Positions 50,540 to 59,754 are shown, counted from the first letter of the stretch. The stretch: DNA of 64,000 bases from Billgrantia endophytica (GCF_002879615.1 NZ_PNRF01000028.1:62001-126000); one strand, 5' to 3'. Numbers and translations are program-made. Notes: generated from the sequence alone by a model not told the origin.

Positions 50540-51370
50540 TCAGTCGATCAGGCCGTTGGCATCGAAGAACGGGTAGGGGCCAGGATAGGCGTCGATGAAG
50601 CCTTGATGGGTCAGCATGCCGGCGCCCGGAGTCCAATGGTGCAGCAGATAACCCGGGGGCTCCAGGGAGAAGGTCGCGGGGGCCTGGTGGCGCAGGTCCA
50701 GGGTGACCTGGTGCGAGATGCCGGGGCAGCTGTAGGCGATGGTATTGGCGAAGCGCCGCTGCACGCTGCGGTGCAGGTGGCCACACAACAGCCGTTCGAC
50801 GTTGTGGTAGGCACCGAGGAGCTCTTCCAGGGCGTGCCGGTTCCTCAACTGCTGCCGGTCCATGTGGTCGATGCCGCTATCGAAGGGATGATGATGCAGC
50901 ATGATCAGCGTCGGCGTGTCGGGTTTCTGCCTGAGCACCTCGTCCAGCCAGGCCAGGCGCTCCAGGCACAGCTCGCCATGCGGCTGGCCCGGTACGCTGG
51001 AGTCCAGGCCGATCAGCCGCACCGGGAAGTCATCGACCACCCACTGGACGAACTCGTCGTGCTGGTGCAGATAGGCGTGCCCGGCGAAGCGTTCCCTCAG
51101 GCGGCGGCGGTCGTCGTGATTGCCGGGAATCAGGTAGCAGGGCATCGTCAGGTCGGCGAGCAGTTCCTCGAGTACCGCGTACTCCTCCACGCGGCCGAAG
51201 TCGACCAGGTCGCCGCTGATCAGCAGTGCATCGGCCCTGGGCGTCAGGCGGTTGAGAAGAGCGATGGCATCGCGCAGGGCGCGCCGGGTATCCACCCGCC
51301 GGTAGGAGAGCTTGCCCGCCGCCTTGATATGGGGGTCGCTGATCTGGGCGATGAGACATCCGTTATCCAT
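50540..51370 (-). CDS. Calcineurin-like metallophosphodiesterase (CpdA class)
   Basis: A 276-residue di-metal phosphoesterase. All family motifs are visible: SDPH (Asp12, His14), ISGDLVDFG (Asp54), PGNHDD (Asn84, His85), LHHHPFDSG and CGHLH. It is nearest to the CpdA/IcC class III phosphodiesterases. The ATG overlaps the ABC ATPase stop by eight bases, so it belongs to the LacI-controlled transport operon and may act on the imported phosphodiester or nucleotide. That link is inference. Confidence 0.9.
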   Translation of the reverse strand: MDNGCLIAQISDPHIKAAGKLSYRRVDTRRALRDAIALLNRLTPRADALLISGDLVDFGRVEEYAVLEELLADLTMPCYLIPGNHDDRRRLRERFAGHAYLHQHDEFVQWVVDDFPVRLIGLDSSVPGQPHGELCLERLAWLDEVLRQKPDTPTLIMLHHHPFDSGIDHMDRQQLRNRHALEELLGAYHNVERLLCGHLHRSVQRRFANTIAYSCPGISHQVTLDLRHQAPATFSLEPPGYLLHHWTPGAGMLTHQGFIDAYPGPYPFFDANGLID

Positions 51371-52436
51371 GGGCCGCTGCCTGTCCGAAAGTGAGGGGGT
51401 GGTGGGGGTGGAACAGCGCATCCGAGGCGACGCTGAGTCCGATGGCCTCGCCGCGCCGCCACTGCCGGCGCGCGGGGGCTTCCACTTGCAGTGGCGCGTC
51501 GCCGCCGGTGTCGACCAGCAGGCGCTGGCTCTGGCCGAGGAAGAAGCTCTGCACCACCCGGCCGCTGATGGGGGCGCTGGCGGGGTCGCCGACCTCGATG
51601 TCCTCGGGGCGGCAGTAGGCGTGGTCCGCGCCATGCAGGCGCGGACAGAACAGCCGGCCGCCGTCGACCTCGAGCCAGCCGTCCCGTGTGCCGCCGATCG
51701 CGATGCGGTTGACCGAGCCGATGAAGTCGGCCACGAAGGCGCTGTGCGGTTGGTGGTAGATTTCTCGTGGGCTGCCTATCTGGGCGATCCGCCCACGTTC
51801 CATCACCGCGACCCTGTCGCCCAGGGCCATGGCCTCGGCCTGGTCGTGGGTCACGTAGACCGCGGTGGTGCCGAGACGGCGCAGCAGGGTACCGATCTCC
51901 AGGCGCAGGCGGTCGCGCAGCTTGGCATCGAGTGCCGACAGTGGCTCGTCGAACAGCAGTACCTTGGGCCTGACGGCGATGGCCCGGGCCAGCGCCACGC
52001 GCTGCTTCTGTCCGCCGGAGAGTTCGTCGACACCGCGCCGGGCGAAGTCGTGCAAGCCGACCATCTCCATCACCTCGTCGACCCGCCGTCGGACCTCCCC
52101 GGCGCTCAGGCGCCTGATGCGCAGCCCATAGGCGATGTTGTCGGTCACATTCATGTTGGGGAACAGCGCATAGTTCTGGAACACCATGCCCACATCGCGC
52201 TTCTCGATGGGCAGGGCGGTGACATCGCGTTCGCCGAACCACACCCGGCCTCCCGGGTCCGGTGTTTCGAGGCCGCCGATGAGGCGCAGGGTGGTGGTCT
52301 TGCCGCAGCCGGAGGGGCCCAGCAGCACCAGGGTTTCCCCCGCCTCGACCCGCAGGTCGATCGGCTCGAGGGCGGTATGGCCGCTGGCGAAGGTGCGTCC
52401 GCACTGCTTGAGGGTGATGGCGATGGAGGATGACAT
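51363..52436 (-). CDS. ABC importer ATP-binding protein (COG3842 class)
   Basis: A 357-residue ATPase with Walker A GPSGCGKTT, Q-loop VFQNYALFPNM, signature LSGGQKQRVALARA, Walker B VLLFDEPLSALD and a C-terminal TOBE-like domain (HAYCRPEDIEVGD). This is the class serving Fe3+, 2-aminoethylphosphonate, polyamine and thiamine importers. The 27-bp gap from the upstream permease and the overlap with the phosphoesterase define one operon. Confidence 0.94.
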   Translation of the reverse strand: MSSSIAITLKQCGRTFASGHTALEPIDLRVEAGETLVLLGPSGCGKTTTLRLIGGLETPDPGGRVWFGERDVTALPIEKRDVGMVFQNYALFPNMNVTDNIAYGLRIRRLSAGEVRRRVDEVMEMVGLHDFARRGVDELSGGQKQRVALARAIAVRPKVLLFDEPLSALDAKLRDRLRLEIGTLLRRLGTTAVYVTHDQAEAMALGDRVAVMERGRIAQIGSPREIYHQPHSAFVADFIGSVNRIAIGGTRDGWLEVDGGRLFCPRLHGADHAYCRPEDIEVGDPASAPISGRVVQSFFLGQSQRLLVDTGGDAPLQVEAPARRQWRRGEAIGLSVASDALFHPHHPLTFGQAAAHG

Positions 52437-52463
52437 GGGGGATTCTCGATGGTGGATGAGGAC

Positions 52464-53252
52464 TCAGTGGCGACGGGTGACCAGGCTGCCCAGCCACTGC
52501 AGCGTGATCAGCAGGGGAACGATCATCAGCAGGAACAGCAGGGTGTAGGCGGAGCCGATCTCCAGCCGCATGGAGGCGTAGCTGTCGGCCAGGCCGACGG
52601 GCAGCGTCTTGTTGAGCGGGGTGTGCAGCATCCAGGTGATGTTGAATTCGCCGACGGAGAGCGTGACCACCATCAGCGCCCCGGCCAGGATGCCGCTGAC
52701 GCAGTTGGGTATCACGATGCCCAGGAAGCGCTGCCGGAAACCGGCGCCGAGGCTGGCGGCCGCCTCCTCCAGGCGCTGCATGTCGCTGGCGCGCATCACC
52801 GACAGTACCGGCCTGACCATGAACGGCAGGGTGAACAGCACATGGCCGACCAGGATGAACAGCCAGCTGTCGCGGAAGTCGCGATGGTGTCCGTAGGCCA
52901 GCAGCAGCGCCAGCGCGGTGGCCAGGCCCGGGACGGCCACCGGCAGCAGCAGGGCCTCCTCGATGGCGTTGGCCCAGCGCCTGGAACTCTTCATCAGCGC
53001 ATAGGCCGCCGGCACGCCGAGCAGCAGGGTCAGGACCAGGCAGGCCAGGGCCAGTTGGATCGATAGCCGGATGGTATCGGAATAGAGCCGCCACACTTCC
53101 TCGACCCAGCGCAGGGTCAGGCCGCTGCTCAGGCCGATGAAGTAGTTCTCGGTCAGGCCGGCCAGCACCGACATGACCACCGGTACGATCATGAACAGGC
53201 ACACCAGCACGGTGAAGCCCAACTGGCAGTAGAACAGACCGCGGCGCTTCAT
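52464..53252 (-). CDS. ABC importer permease 2
   Basis: A 262-residue inner-membrane permease with six helices. The coupling loop is EEAAASLGAGFRQRFLGI. It belongs to the BPD_transp_1 family, PotC/PhnV-like by length and order. The ATG overlaps the stop of permease 1 by four bases (ATGA). Confidence 0.93.
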   Translation of the reverse strand: MKRRGLFYCQLGFTVLVCLFMIVPVVMSVLAGLTENYFIGLSSGLTLRWVEEVWRLYSDTIRLSIQLALACLVLTLLLGVPAAYALMKSSRRWANAIEEALLLPVAVPGLATALALLLAYGHHRDFRDSWLFILVGHVLFTLPFMVRPVLSVMRASDMQRLEEAAASLGAGFRQRFLGIVIPNCVSGILAGALMVVTLSVGEFNITWMLHTPLNKTLPVGLADSYASMRLEIGSAYTLLFLLMIVPLLITLQWLGSLVTRRH

Positions 53253-54166
53253 GCCGATGCTCCCAGGCTGCCGCCGGCCAGGCGTCGTGCGAAGGACAGC
53301 GCGATCCAGGTGATCACCCCCAGGGTGACCGACAGCGCCGCGGCCATGGTGAAGTTGGCGTAGTTGGTGAATTCGCTGTAGATGCTCAGCGGCAGCACGC
53401 TCATGCGGGTGCCCAGGGTGAAGGCGGTGCCGAAGGCGCCCATGCTGGTGGCGAAGCAGATCGCACCGGTGGAGATCAGTGCCGGTGACAGCGCGGGTAC
53501 GATCACGTCGCGGGTCACCCGCCAGGTACCGGCACCGAGTGAGCGTGCCGCCTCCTCGAGGCTGACGTCGAGTTTTTCACAGGCCGCCATCACCGTGGTG
53601 ATTACCCGGGGAATGGAGAAGTAGAGGTAGCCGACGAACAGCCCGGCCAGCGAGTAGGCGAACATCCAGCGCTCACCGAACAGCAGCATGCTGAACTGGG
53701 CCAGGGCACCCTGGCGGCCACCGAGCATGATCACCAGGAAGCCCACCACCACCCCGGGAAAGGCCAGGGGAAAGGTCAGCATGGCGACCAGCATCGCCTT
53801 GCCGCGAAATCGGTTGCGAGCCAGGAAGAACCCCGCCACACCGGCGGTGGCCACCGCCAGCAGCGAGACACCGATCGACACCAGCAGGGTCCACAGCAGA
53901 CTGTAGAGATATTGTGGCTGCGCCACGACTGCCCAGTAGGCAATCATGCCGCTGTTCTTGTCGGGCTGCATGCCCATCGCCACCAGGCGCGTGAATGGCA
54001 GCAGCCAGAAGGCGCAGAAGAAGGTCAGCGCCGGCACCAGGGCCAGCAGAACGGCCGGCTGACGCCTGAGCGTGCCCAGGTACGACCGTCGTCTCGCCGC
54101 CTTCGTCGTTACGTCGGCGGCGGCCCCCGACAGGGACCGCGCCTCGTGGTGTGACGTCAACGACAT
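53249..54166 (-). CDS. ABC importer permease 1
   Basis: A 305-residue permease with a polar 30-residue N-terminal tail and six helices. The coupling loop is EEAARSLGAGTWRVTRDV. PotB/PhnU-like by position. The ATG at 54166 overlaps the stop of the binding-protein gene (TGATG), so translation is coupled. Confidence 0.93.
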   Translation of the reverse strand: MSLTSHHEARSLSGAAADVTTKAARRRSYLGTLRRQPAVLLALVPALTFFCAFWLLPFTRLVAMGMQPDKNSGMIAYWAVVAQPQYLYSLLWTLLVSIGVSLLAVATAGVAGFFLARNRFRGKAMLVAMLTFPLAFPGVVVGFLVIMLGGRQGALAQFSMLLFGERWMFAYSLAGLFVGYLYFSIPRVITTVMAACEKLDVSLEEAARSLGAGTWRVTRDVIVPALSPALISTGAICFATSMGAFGTAFTLGTRMSVLPLSIYSEFTNYANFTMAAALSVTLGVITWIALSFARRLAGGSLGASA

Positions 54167-55182
54167 CAGCGCACCTCGGAGAGATACCGGTTGGAGAAGC
54201 CCGGCTGGGCCTCGGCCATGGCCTGGTAGTCGACCGGCTGGGCGCGTTGATAATCGCTGTCCGGCAGGAAGTAGCGACTCGCCTCCTCGGAGATGGCGTC
54301 CTCGCGCACCGGCCGCAGGAAGGCCTCGGCCCACACCGCCTGACCCTCGTCGGAGAGCACGAAGTCCAGTACCGCCTTGCCGTTGTCGGCGTTGGGCGAA
54401 TCCTTGACCAGGCTCATCACGTAGGGCACCACCACGCTGCCCTCCTCGGGGATCACGAACTCGACGTTGGCGCCATCCTTGTACTTGGCGCGGTAGGCGT
54501 TGAAGTCGTAGTCGAGCAGGATCGGGATCTCCCCGGACAGCACCCGGGCATAGGCGGTCTGCCGGGGCACGATGGGAGCGTTGCGCGAAAGCTCGTTGAA
54601 GTAGTCGATGGCGGGCGTGAAGTCGTCGAGGTCGCCGCCCATGGCGAGGTTGACCGCCACCGCGCCGACGTAGCCGACGAAGGCGCTGGCGGGGTCGAGA
54701 TAGCCGACCATGCCGCGATACTCGGGGTTCAGCAGGTCGTCCCACGAGGCGGGTACCGGCGCGCCGTCCAGGGCATCCACATTGACCATGAAGCCCATGG
54801 TGCCGGAATGGATGGTGAACCAGTTGCCGTCGGGGTCCTTGAGCCCGTCGGGGATCTCGTCCCAGTGCTCGGGCTGGTAGGGCTCGATGACGTCGGCGTC
54901 CTGGGCCTGGATGCCGAAGGTCACGCCATAGTAGACCACGTCCGCCACCGGGCTGTTGCGCTCGGCGACCAGTTGGGCCAGGGATTGGCCGGAATTCTTG
55001 TTGTCCTGGGGCACCCTGATACCGGTCCGTTCCTCGATCAGGCGCAGTTGGGTGCCCCAGTCGGCCCATTCGGGGGGGCAGTTGTAACAGATGGCCGAAT
55101 CGCTGGCCTGGGCGGTGGACAAGGTGCCGGCCGCCAGCATGAGGGTGGCGGCAACGGCCTGACGTAGATAAGTCGACTGCAT
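54166..55182 (-). CDS. ABC importer substrate-binding protein
   Basis: A 338-residue periplasmic binding protein. Signal peptide MQSTYLRQAVAATLMLAAGT ends near STAQA. The mature protein begins SDSAICYNCPPEWADW, with a Cys pair that could form a disulfide, and continues with IEERTGIRVPQD, family-typical of COG1840/PotD-like proteins. AGGTGATCC precedes the ATG at 55182. The ligand is not identifiable; the neighbouring phosphoesterase hints at a phosphate-ester or phosphonate. Confidence 0.9.
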   Translation of the reverse strand: MQSTYLRQAVAATLMLAAGTLSTAQASDSAICYNCPPEWADWGTQLRLIEERTGIRVPQDNKNSGQSLAQLVAERNSPVADVVYYGVTFGIQAQDADVIEPYQPEHWDEIPDGLKDPDGNWFTIHSGTMGFMVNVDALDGAPVPASWDDLLNPEYRGMVGYLDPASAFVGYVGAVAVNLAMGGDLDDFTPAIDYFNELSRNAPIVPRQTAYARVLSGEIPILLDYDFNAYRAKYKDGANVEFVIPEEGSVVVPYVMSLVKDSPNADNGKAVLDFVLSDEGQAVWAEAFLRPVREDAISEEASRYFLPDSDYQRAQPVDYQAMAEAQPGFSNRYLSEVR

Positions 55183-55187
55183 GGGGA

Positions 55188-56231
55188 TCACCTGCGTTGA
55201 GTGGGAGAGGTCGAAGGGAATGGGGCGGCGGAGCCAGGCGTCGGAGGCCCGACGCTGTCGCCCTGGCGCAATGCATGGGACAGTCTTTCCCTCGTCGGGC
55301 TTTCGCCCTTGATCATGGCGAGCAGGGTGTTCACCGCCGCTTGCCCGATCGCCGCGCGAGGTTGCACGACGCTGCACAGGGATGGGTTCAGCAAAGCGCC
55401 CAGCGCGATGCCGTCGAAACCGACCACCGAGATATCCGCCGGGATCGAGAAACCGGCGCGTTGCAGATCGCCCATCAGGCTGATGGCCAGCATGTCGTTG
55501 GTGCAGAGCAGGGCGGTGAGTCGCTCGCTGCCGTACAGGTGCGGCTCGAGTACCGCCAGATCGGCATGCGTGTGGCGGGGCATCTCGATCAAGGGCAGCG
55601 GTGGCAGGCGGTGCGCCCGCATGGCCTGGCAGTAGCCTTCGTAGCGCAGCCGCGCGCGGTCGGATTGCAGTACCGGGCCGGCGATCATGCCGATGCGTCG
55701 GTGCCCCAGGTCGAGCAGATGGGTGGTGGCGTCGGCCATTGCCGCGCGGTTGTCGACGCTGATGGACGGCGTATCGGCATTCGCTGGCTGGTTGTAGACC
55801 AGCAGGCAGGGCACCGACTCCTTGCCCAGCTTGTCCAGCACGTCGTTGCTGTCGGCCTCGGCCACGGTGAGGATCAGTCCGTCGACACGCTGGCGCAACA
55901 TCTCCTCGACGATCTCGGCTTCCTTGCTGGCGTCATACCCGGTGGTGGTGATCAACAGCGAATAGCCGGCCTGGCGCGCGGCGGTCTCCATGGCCTGCAA
56001 CTGCTCGGCGAAGACCGGGTTGTCGAGGCTGGGAACCAGCACGCCGAGGATCCTGGTGGACCTGGTGCGCAGTTGCTGGGCAACCCGGTTGGGACGGAAG
56101 GCGAGGCGACGTGCCGCCTCCAGCACTCTCCTCCTGGTTTCCGAACGCAGCAGCTCGGGTTGCGAGAAGGCCCGGGCAGCCGTCGCCCGGGACACGCCGG
56201 CCAGTTTTGCCACGCTGAGCAGGTCCGCCAT
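55188..56231 (-). CDS. LacI-family regulator of the ABC importer
   Basis: A 347-residue repressor. The N-terminal HTH LLSVAKLAGVSRATAARAFS and hinge (AQQLRTRSTRILGVLVPSLD) precede the periplasmic-binding-type sensor domain with NQP..TPSISVDN, GHRRIGMIAGP and DISVVGFDGIA. It is the first gene of the operon, 5 bp before the binding-protein start. A palindrome at 56259-56276 upstream is a likely self-operator. The C-terminal 25 residues are Pro/Ser-rich and atypical. Confidence 0.92.
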   Translation of the reverse strand: MADLLSVAKLAGVSRATAARAFSQPELLRSETRRRVLEAARRLAFRPNRVAQQLRTRSTRILGVLVPSLDNPVFAEQLQAMETAARQAGYSLLITTTGYDASKEAEIVEEMLRQRVDGLILTVAEADSNDVLDKLGKESVPCLLVYNQPANADTPSISVDNRAAMADATTHLLDLGHRRIGMIAGPVLQSDRARLRYEGYCQAMRAHRLPPLPLIEMPRHTHADLAVLEPHLYGSERLTALLCTNDMLAISLMGDLQRAGFSIPADISVVGFDGIALGALLNPSLCSVVQPRAAIGQAAVNTLLAMIKGESPTRERLSHALRQGDSVGPPTPGSAAPFPSTSPTQRR

Positions 56232-56258
56232 GTCGTTCGCTCACCCTCGAATCCGTGG

Positions 56259-56276
56259 AATGATATCGATCTCATT
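56259..56276. promoter_or_regulatory. Candidate LacI-type operator
   Basis: AATGATATCGATCTCATT is an 18-bp palindrome with one mismatched pair and the central CG typical for LacI-family sites, 28 bp before the regulator's start. The gap 56232-56469 holds nothing else. Confidence 0.6.
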
Positions 56277-56469
56277 ACGGCAGACTGTACGGGGCCAGGA
56301 TGTCGGTTACGTGGCGGTTATGTGATCGTTTCGGGTTCCGCGAGGTGGGGGCGGTCAGCCTCTGTGGACTGAATGGCGACCCACACCAGACGGTGCTCGG
56401 CCATCTCGGCGAGTCTGGTGGCGATGGTCGTGTGTATCGAATGAGACCCGTCCAGCAGGACGAACAGGG

Positions 56470-56982
56470 TCAAGCGGCATACAACGGCAGCAGGAAACTG
56501 ATCAGGATGATGATGCCGATGCCCAGCACGAATTGGAGTGGTACGCCGTCTTTTTCGGGTGGCAATTCCTCTTTGAGTATGTTCAGCATCATCCCTCCGG
56601 CGAGTGCCGCGAACATGAAGGCGGCGATTGGATAGCGATGCGGTGCCACCAGCCCGGCCGCCCAGCCGAGCAGGACCGCTCCCGCCAGGATCCATCGGTC
56701 AAATGCGAGATGCTTGCGCTGGCCGAGAAAGAGGCGGTCATTCATATAGAAATGCAGGCTCAACGCCGCCGTATAGGCCATCAGCCAAACTCCTCCCCGA
56801 TCGGCATAGTTGGCCAGAACGAAGCCACCAGTCGCGCTGTAGAGCGCAAATCCGCCGATATGCAGCCAAGCCGCAGCGTATTTCTGGCGGCGGGCGTCAA
56901 GGCGGGTGACGCTGACTTCGAGCAGATAGTAGAGGCAAAGCCCCGCCATGGTGATGACGAAGACAAGCCGTTCGACCGGCAT
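56470..56982 (-). CDS. Membrane protein, possibly 5'-truncated
   Basis: At least 170 residues with five hydrophobic segments (FVITMAGLCLYYLLEVSV, AAWLHIGGFALYSATGGFVL and others). I do not recognise the family. The codons before the ATG at 56982 stay open and encode a further hydrophobic stretch (WVIIFIIVLPTLSTWQDNAR) with no start codon, and a different frame upstream looks coding. So the gene may be frameshifted or the assembly may have an indel near 57045. The presence of a helix reaching beyond the annotated start supports truncation. Confidence 0.5.
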   Translation of the reverse strand: MPVERLVFVITMAGLCLYYLLEVSVTRLDARRQKYAAAWLHIGGFALYSATGGFVLANYADRGGVWLMAYTAALSLHFYMNDRLFLGQRKHLAFDRWILAGAVLLGWAAGLVAPHRYPIAAFMFAALAGGMMLNILKEELPPEKDGVPLQFVLGIGIIILISFLLPLYAA

Positions 56983-57586
56983 CTGCTCGCGCGCGTTGTC
57001 CTGCCATGTCGAAAGCGTGGGCAGAACGATGATGAAGATTATAACCCACCCCGACTCCGCCAGCGAAGGACCGCATCCTGGTCGGTGCGCTCCGCGTTGC
57101 GCCGCCCGCCAGGTGTGAACCCGCCAGAGTGAGTGCCGCCAATGCCGACCAGATCCAGATCATGCGAACGTTGCGGATCCCGCGCTCACGGCGCGAAACC
57201 CCAGGTCGAATTAGAGACAATCCCGCAAGACAGAGAGTCGGGGGCGTTCGGCGGATGCGAAGCGGCTGAACGGAATGGATTCAAGAAACGGCTCCGGCGA
57301 AAGTGACAAGGGGAAATGATAGCCAGCGGTGCCAAACAGGGGGCTTGAGACAACCCTACCCCCAAGTGCAGCATAGCGTCGAAGACGACACCGCACTACG
57401 ACCTTCTCATCAGCACCTTTCGCTTGCCGTTATTCCGGCCATCGCCGAATCGGCGCGTGGAATACATCGTTCCCCTGTCGATTTTCTCCTTGCTCGTACG
57501 AGTGACAGGCACGCACTCATGAATTGCCCGAAGACGTATATGCTGATGAAGAAGCGTGCCCGAAAGCGAGAATCAGGAGAACGGTC
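56983..57586. other. Gap with possible decayed 5' part of the membrane gene
   Basis: About 600 bp. From 57160 to about 57040 on the minus strand one frame reads MIWIWSALAALTLAGSHLAG and another DAVLRWRSRGGL, which could be the start of the adjoining membrane gene after frameshifts. From 57190 to 57586 I see no credible frame, RNA or repeat; the DUF1428 promoter must lie near its end. Confidence 0.35.
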
Positions 57587-57940
57587 ATGACCTATGTGGA
57601 TGGATTCGTTGCCGCGGTGCCTACCGCCGACAAGGCGCGATACATCGAGCACGCCCGCGATGCGGCCGTGGTGTTCAAGGAGAACGGTGCCCTGAAAGTA
57701 GTGGAGTGCTGGGGCGATGACGTGCCCGAGGGAAAGGTCACTTCCTTCCCCATGGCAGTGAAGTGCCAGCCCGATGAGACCGTCATCTTCTCGTGGCTGG
57801 TCTGGCCCTCCCGGCAGGTGCGGGACGAGGCCATGCCGAGAGTCATGGAAGACCCGCGCCTCCAGCCGGACGTCAACCCCATGCCGTTCGATGGCAAACG
57901 GTTGATCTATGGCGGTTTCGAGGTCGTCGTCGACGAGTGA
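57587..57940 (+). CDS. DUF1428 family protein
   Basis: A 117-residue soluble protein matching DUF1428 (dimeric alpha-beta barrel fold): MTYVDGFVAAVPTADKARY, ALKVVECWGDDVPEGKVTSF and FSWLVWPSRQVRDEA. The family is common in soil and marine proteobacteria and has no known activity. AGGAGAACGGTC precedes the ATG at 57587. Its last 34 bp overlap the end of the convergent glycosyltransferase gene. Confidence 0.92.
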   Translation: MTYVDGFVAAVPTADKARYIEHARDAAVVFKENGALKVVECWGDDVPEGKVTSFPMAVKCQPDETVIFSWLVWPSRQVRDEAMPRVMEDPRLQPDVNPMPFDGKRLIYGGFEVVVDE

Positions 57941-59166
57941 CAGGAATTGCAGCAGGAAGCCGTCGCACCCGGCATGGCGGAGACCGCCATGGTGGTATTG
58001 CCTTCGGCGTTTCTCCTGGCACAGACCTGCGCATAGAGCACGGCGAGTTCGGCGGCCTTGGCGTCCTCGTGCCAGCCCGCCGCGTAGGCCACGGCGCGGC
58101 ACGACAGCTCGCTACGCAACGCGTTGTCCCCTAGCAGCCGGTTCACCTTGGCGGCGAAGTCGTCGAGATCCTCGTCGGCGATCAGGCAGCCCTCGCCATC
58201 CACCAGCACGTCGCGGGTGCCCATCATGGCGGTGGAGACCACCGGGGTGCCCAGCGCCATGGCTTCCAGCAGCACCAATCCCTGGGTCTCGGTGCGCGAG
58301 GCGAAGACGAAGGCGTCGGCGGCGCGGTAGGCGGCCTGCAACTGGCCGTGGCGGTCCAGGTAGCCGAGGAAGCGTACGGCATACTCCATGCCGATCTGTC
58401 GTGCCCGGCGCGCCAGCTCGGCCCGGGCCGGGCCCTCGCCGGTGACGATCAGGCGTGTGTCGGGATGTTCGGCGAGTACCCGGGGCAGAAGATCGATCAG
58501 GAAGGCGATGTTCTTCTCGAAGGCGAGGCGCCCGACGAACAGCAGCAGGCGGGCGTTGTCCGGCAGGTCGTAGTGGGTACGAAAATCCACTTCCTTGGTG
58601 GGACGGCTGAAACGCTCCAGCGCCAGGCCGGTGGGGATCACCACCATGGGCGTCTTGACGCCATAGCGTTCCAGCGTCTCGCGCATGGCCCGGGAGGGAG
58701 CCACCAGCGCCTCGAGCCGGCGGCACTGCCGCACCGAGAGGCGCCGGGCGACGAAGCGTAGCCAACTGCTGGGCACGCCGCGCACATAGTGGGGCAGGTA
58801 TTCCTCGAACAGAGTGTGGTAAGTGGCCAGGACGGGGAGGCGCAGCCGTCGCGCCAGCGCCATGCCGGCATAGTGGGCGACGAAGGGGGTATGGATGTGC
58901 ACCAGGTCGAAGCGCTCCTTGGCGAGCCGAGGCGCCAGCGCCATCACGTTGCGGTAGTGCATCATGCGGTCCTCGGGAGAGCCCGGCACGCCGCGCGAGG
59001 CGATGCGCAGCACGTCCGGCTCGTCCACCTGCCCCACGGGATAGTCGGGGCAGATCAGGGTGACCGAATGGCCGAGACGTTCCAGGGCGTCGCGGAAGCT
59101 GGCGATGGAGGTGGCGACGCCGTTGATGCGCGGAAAGTAGACGTCGGTGAGCATCAATATCTTCAT
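57907..59166 (-). CDS. Glycosyltransferase family 4
   Basis: A 419-residue GT-B enzyme. The N-terminus MKILMLTDVYFPRINGVATS and HIHTPFVAHYAGMALARRL, the central LFVGRLAFEKNIAFLIDLLP, and the donor-binding E-x7-E in SRTETQGLVLLEAMALGTP identify GT4, close to the GDP-mannose-dependent mannosyltransferases of glycolipid synthesis. The last 20 residues (SCCNSCHSSTTTSKPP end) are unusual because the stop lies inside the opposite DUF1428 gene. The ATG at 59166 is well placed for the first strand. Confidence 0.92.
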   Translation of the reverse strand: MKILMLTDVYFPRINGVATSIASFRDALERLGHSVTLICPDYPVGQVDEPDVLRIASRGVPGSPEDRMMHYRNVMALAPRLAKERFDLVHIHTPFVAHYAGMALARRLRLPVLATYHTLFEEYLPHYVRGVPSSWLRFVARRLSVRQCRRLEALVAPSRAMRETLERYGVKTPMVVIPTGLALERFSRPTKEVDFRTHYDLPDNARLLLFVGRLAFEKNIAFLIDLLPRVLAEHPDTRLIVTGEGPARAELARRARQIGMEYAVRFLGYLDRHGQLQAAYRAADAFVFASRTETQGLVLLEAMALGTPVVSTAMMGTRDVLVDGEGCLIADEDLDDFAAKVNRLLGDNALRSELSCRAVAYAAGWHEDAKAAELAVLYAQVCARRNAEGNTTMAVSAMPGATASCCNSCHSSTTTSKPP

Positions 59167-59276
59167 GGGGCAGACTCGGCAAGGCGGCTGACCCCGCCAT
59201 CCTGAGCCACCACGGTGACGCCATGGTGACAGTGCGGCGCTTTTTTCCCCGGTTTTCAGGAGGGACAGGCTCGCAC

Positions 59277-59750
59277 TCATACTTCCCGGGGAAAGTGGTT
59301 TTGTCGTGCCGTGGAGCGAATCACATAGCCTTGCTTGGCATCGCCCGAGAACCCGCAGGCACGGTAAAAGGCGTGGGTCGTGGCCTCCTCGGAGCCTGTC
59401 AACAGCATCACCTTGTAGCAGCCACGGCTCCAGGCGTGTTCCAAGGCATGGTTCAGGAGGCGCTTGCCAATCCCTTGGTTGCGGTGGCTGGCACGGGTGA
59501 CGACGTTCTCGATCAACGCATAGGGGCGACCGCCCCGCGTGAGGTTGGAAATGACGTTGAGATAGCAGGTCGCGAGTAGCTGACCGCCCGCTTCGACGAC
59601 GAGCAATGTGAGGTCGGTGTGGCCGGTGATCCGCTCGAAAGCGTCCAGCGTATGGGCATCGGGGGCGGGATCGTCGGGATTGAGCTCCCGCAAGAGGTCG
59701 CAGAGCGGTTCGTAATCGGCGGCCTGTGCCTCTCTGATGGTGACGTGCAT
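59277..59750 (-). CDS. GNAT-family N-acetyltransferase
   Basis: A 157-residue acetyltransferase. Motif A is seen in VVTRASHRNQGIGKRLLNHA, and CYKVMLLTGS and AFYRACGFSGDAKQGYVI form the C-terminal part. The substrate is unknown. The start ATG lies 5 bp after the end of an ABC ATPase remnant, so the gene may once have been transcribed as part of a transporter operon. Confidence 0.9.
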   Translation of the reverse strand: MHVTIREAQAADYEPLCDLLRELNPDDPAPDAHTLDAFERITGHTDLTLLVVEAGGQLLATCYLNVISNLTRGGRPYALIENVVTRASHRNQGIGKRLLNHALEHAWSRGCYKVMLLTGSEEATTHAFYRACGFSGDAKQGYVIRSTARQNHFPREV

Positions 59751-59754
59751 CTTC

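Noticed and set aside
57220..57396. Minus-strand frame of about 60 codons in the DUF1428 upstream gap
   Set aside because: No ribosome site, no recognisable pattern, several overlapping alternatives of equal quality.
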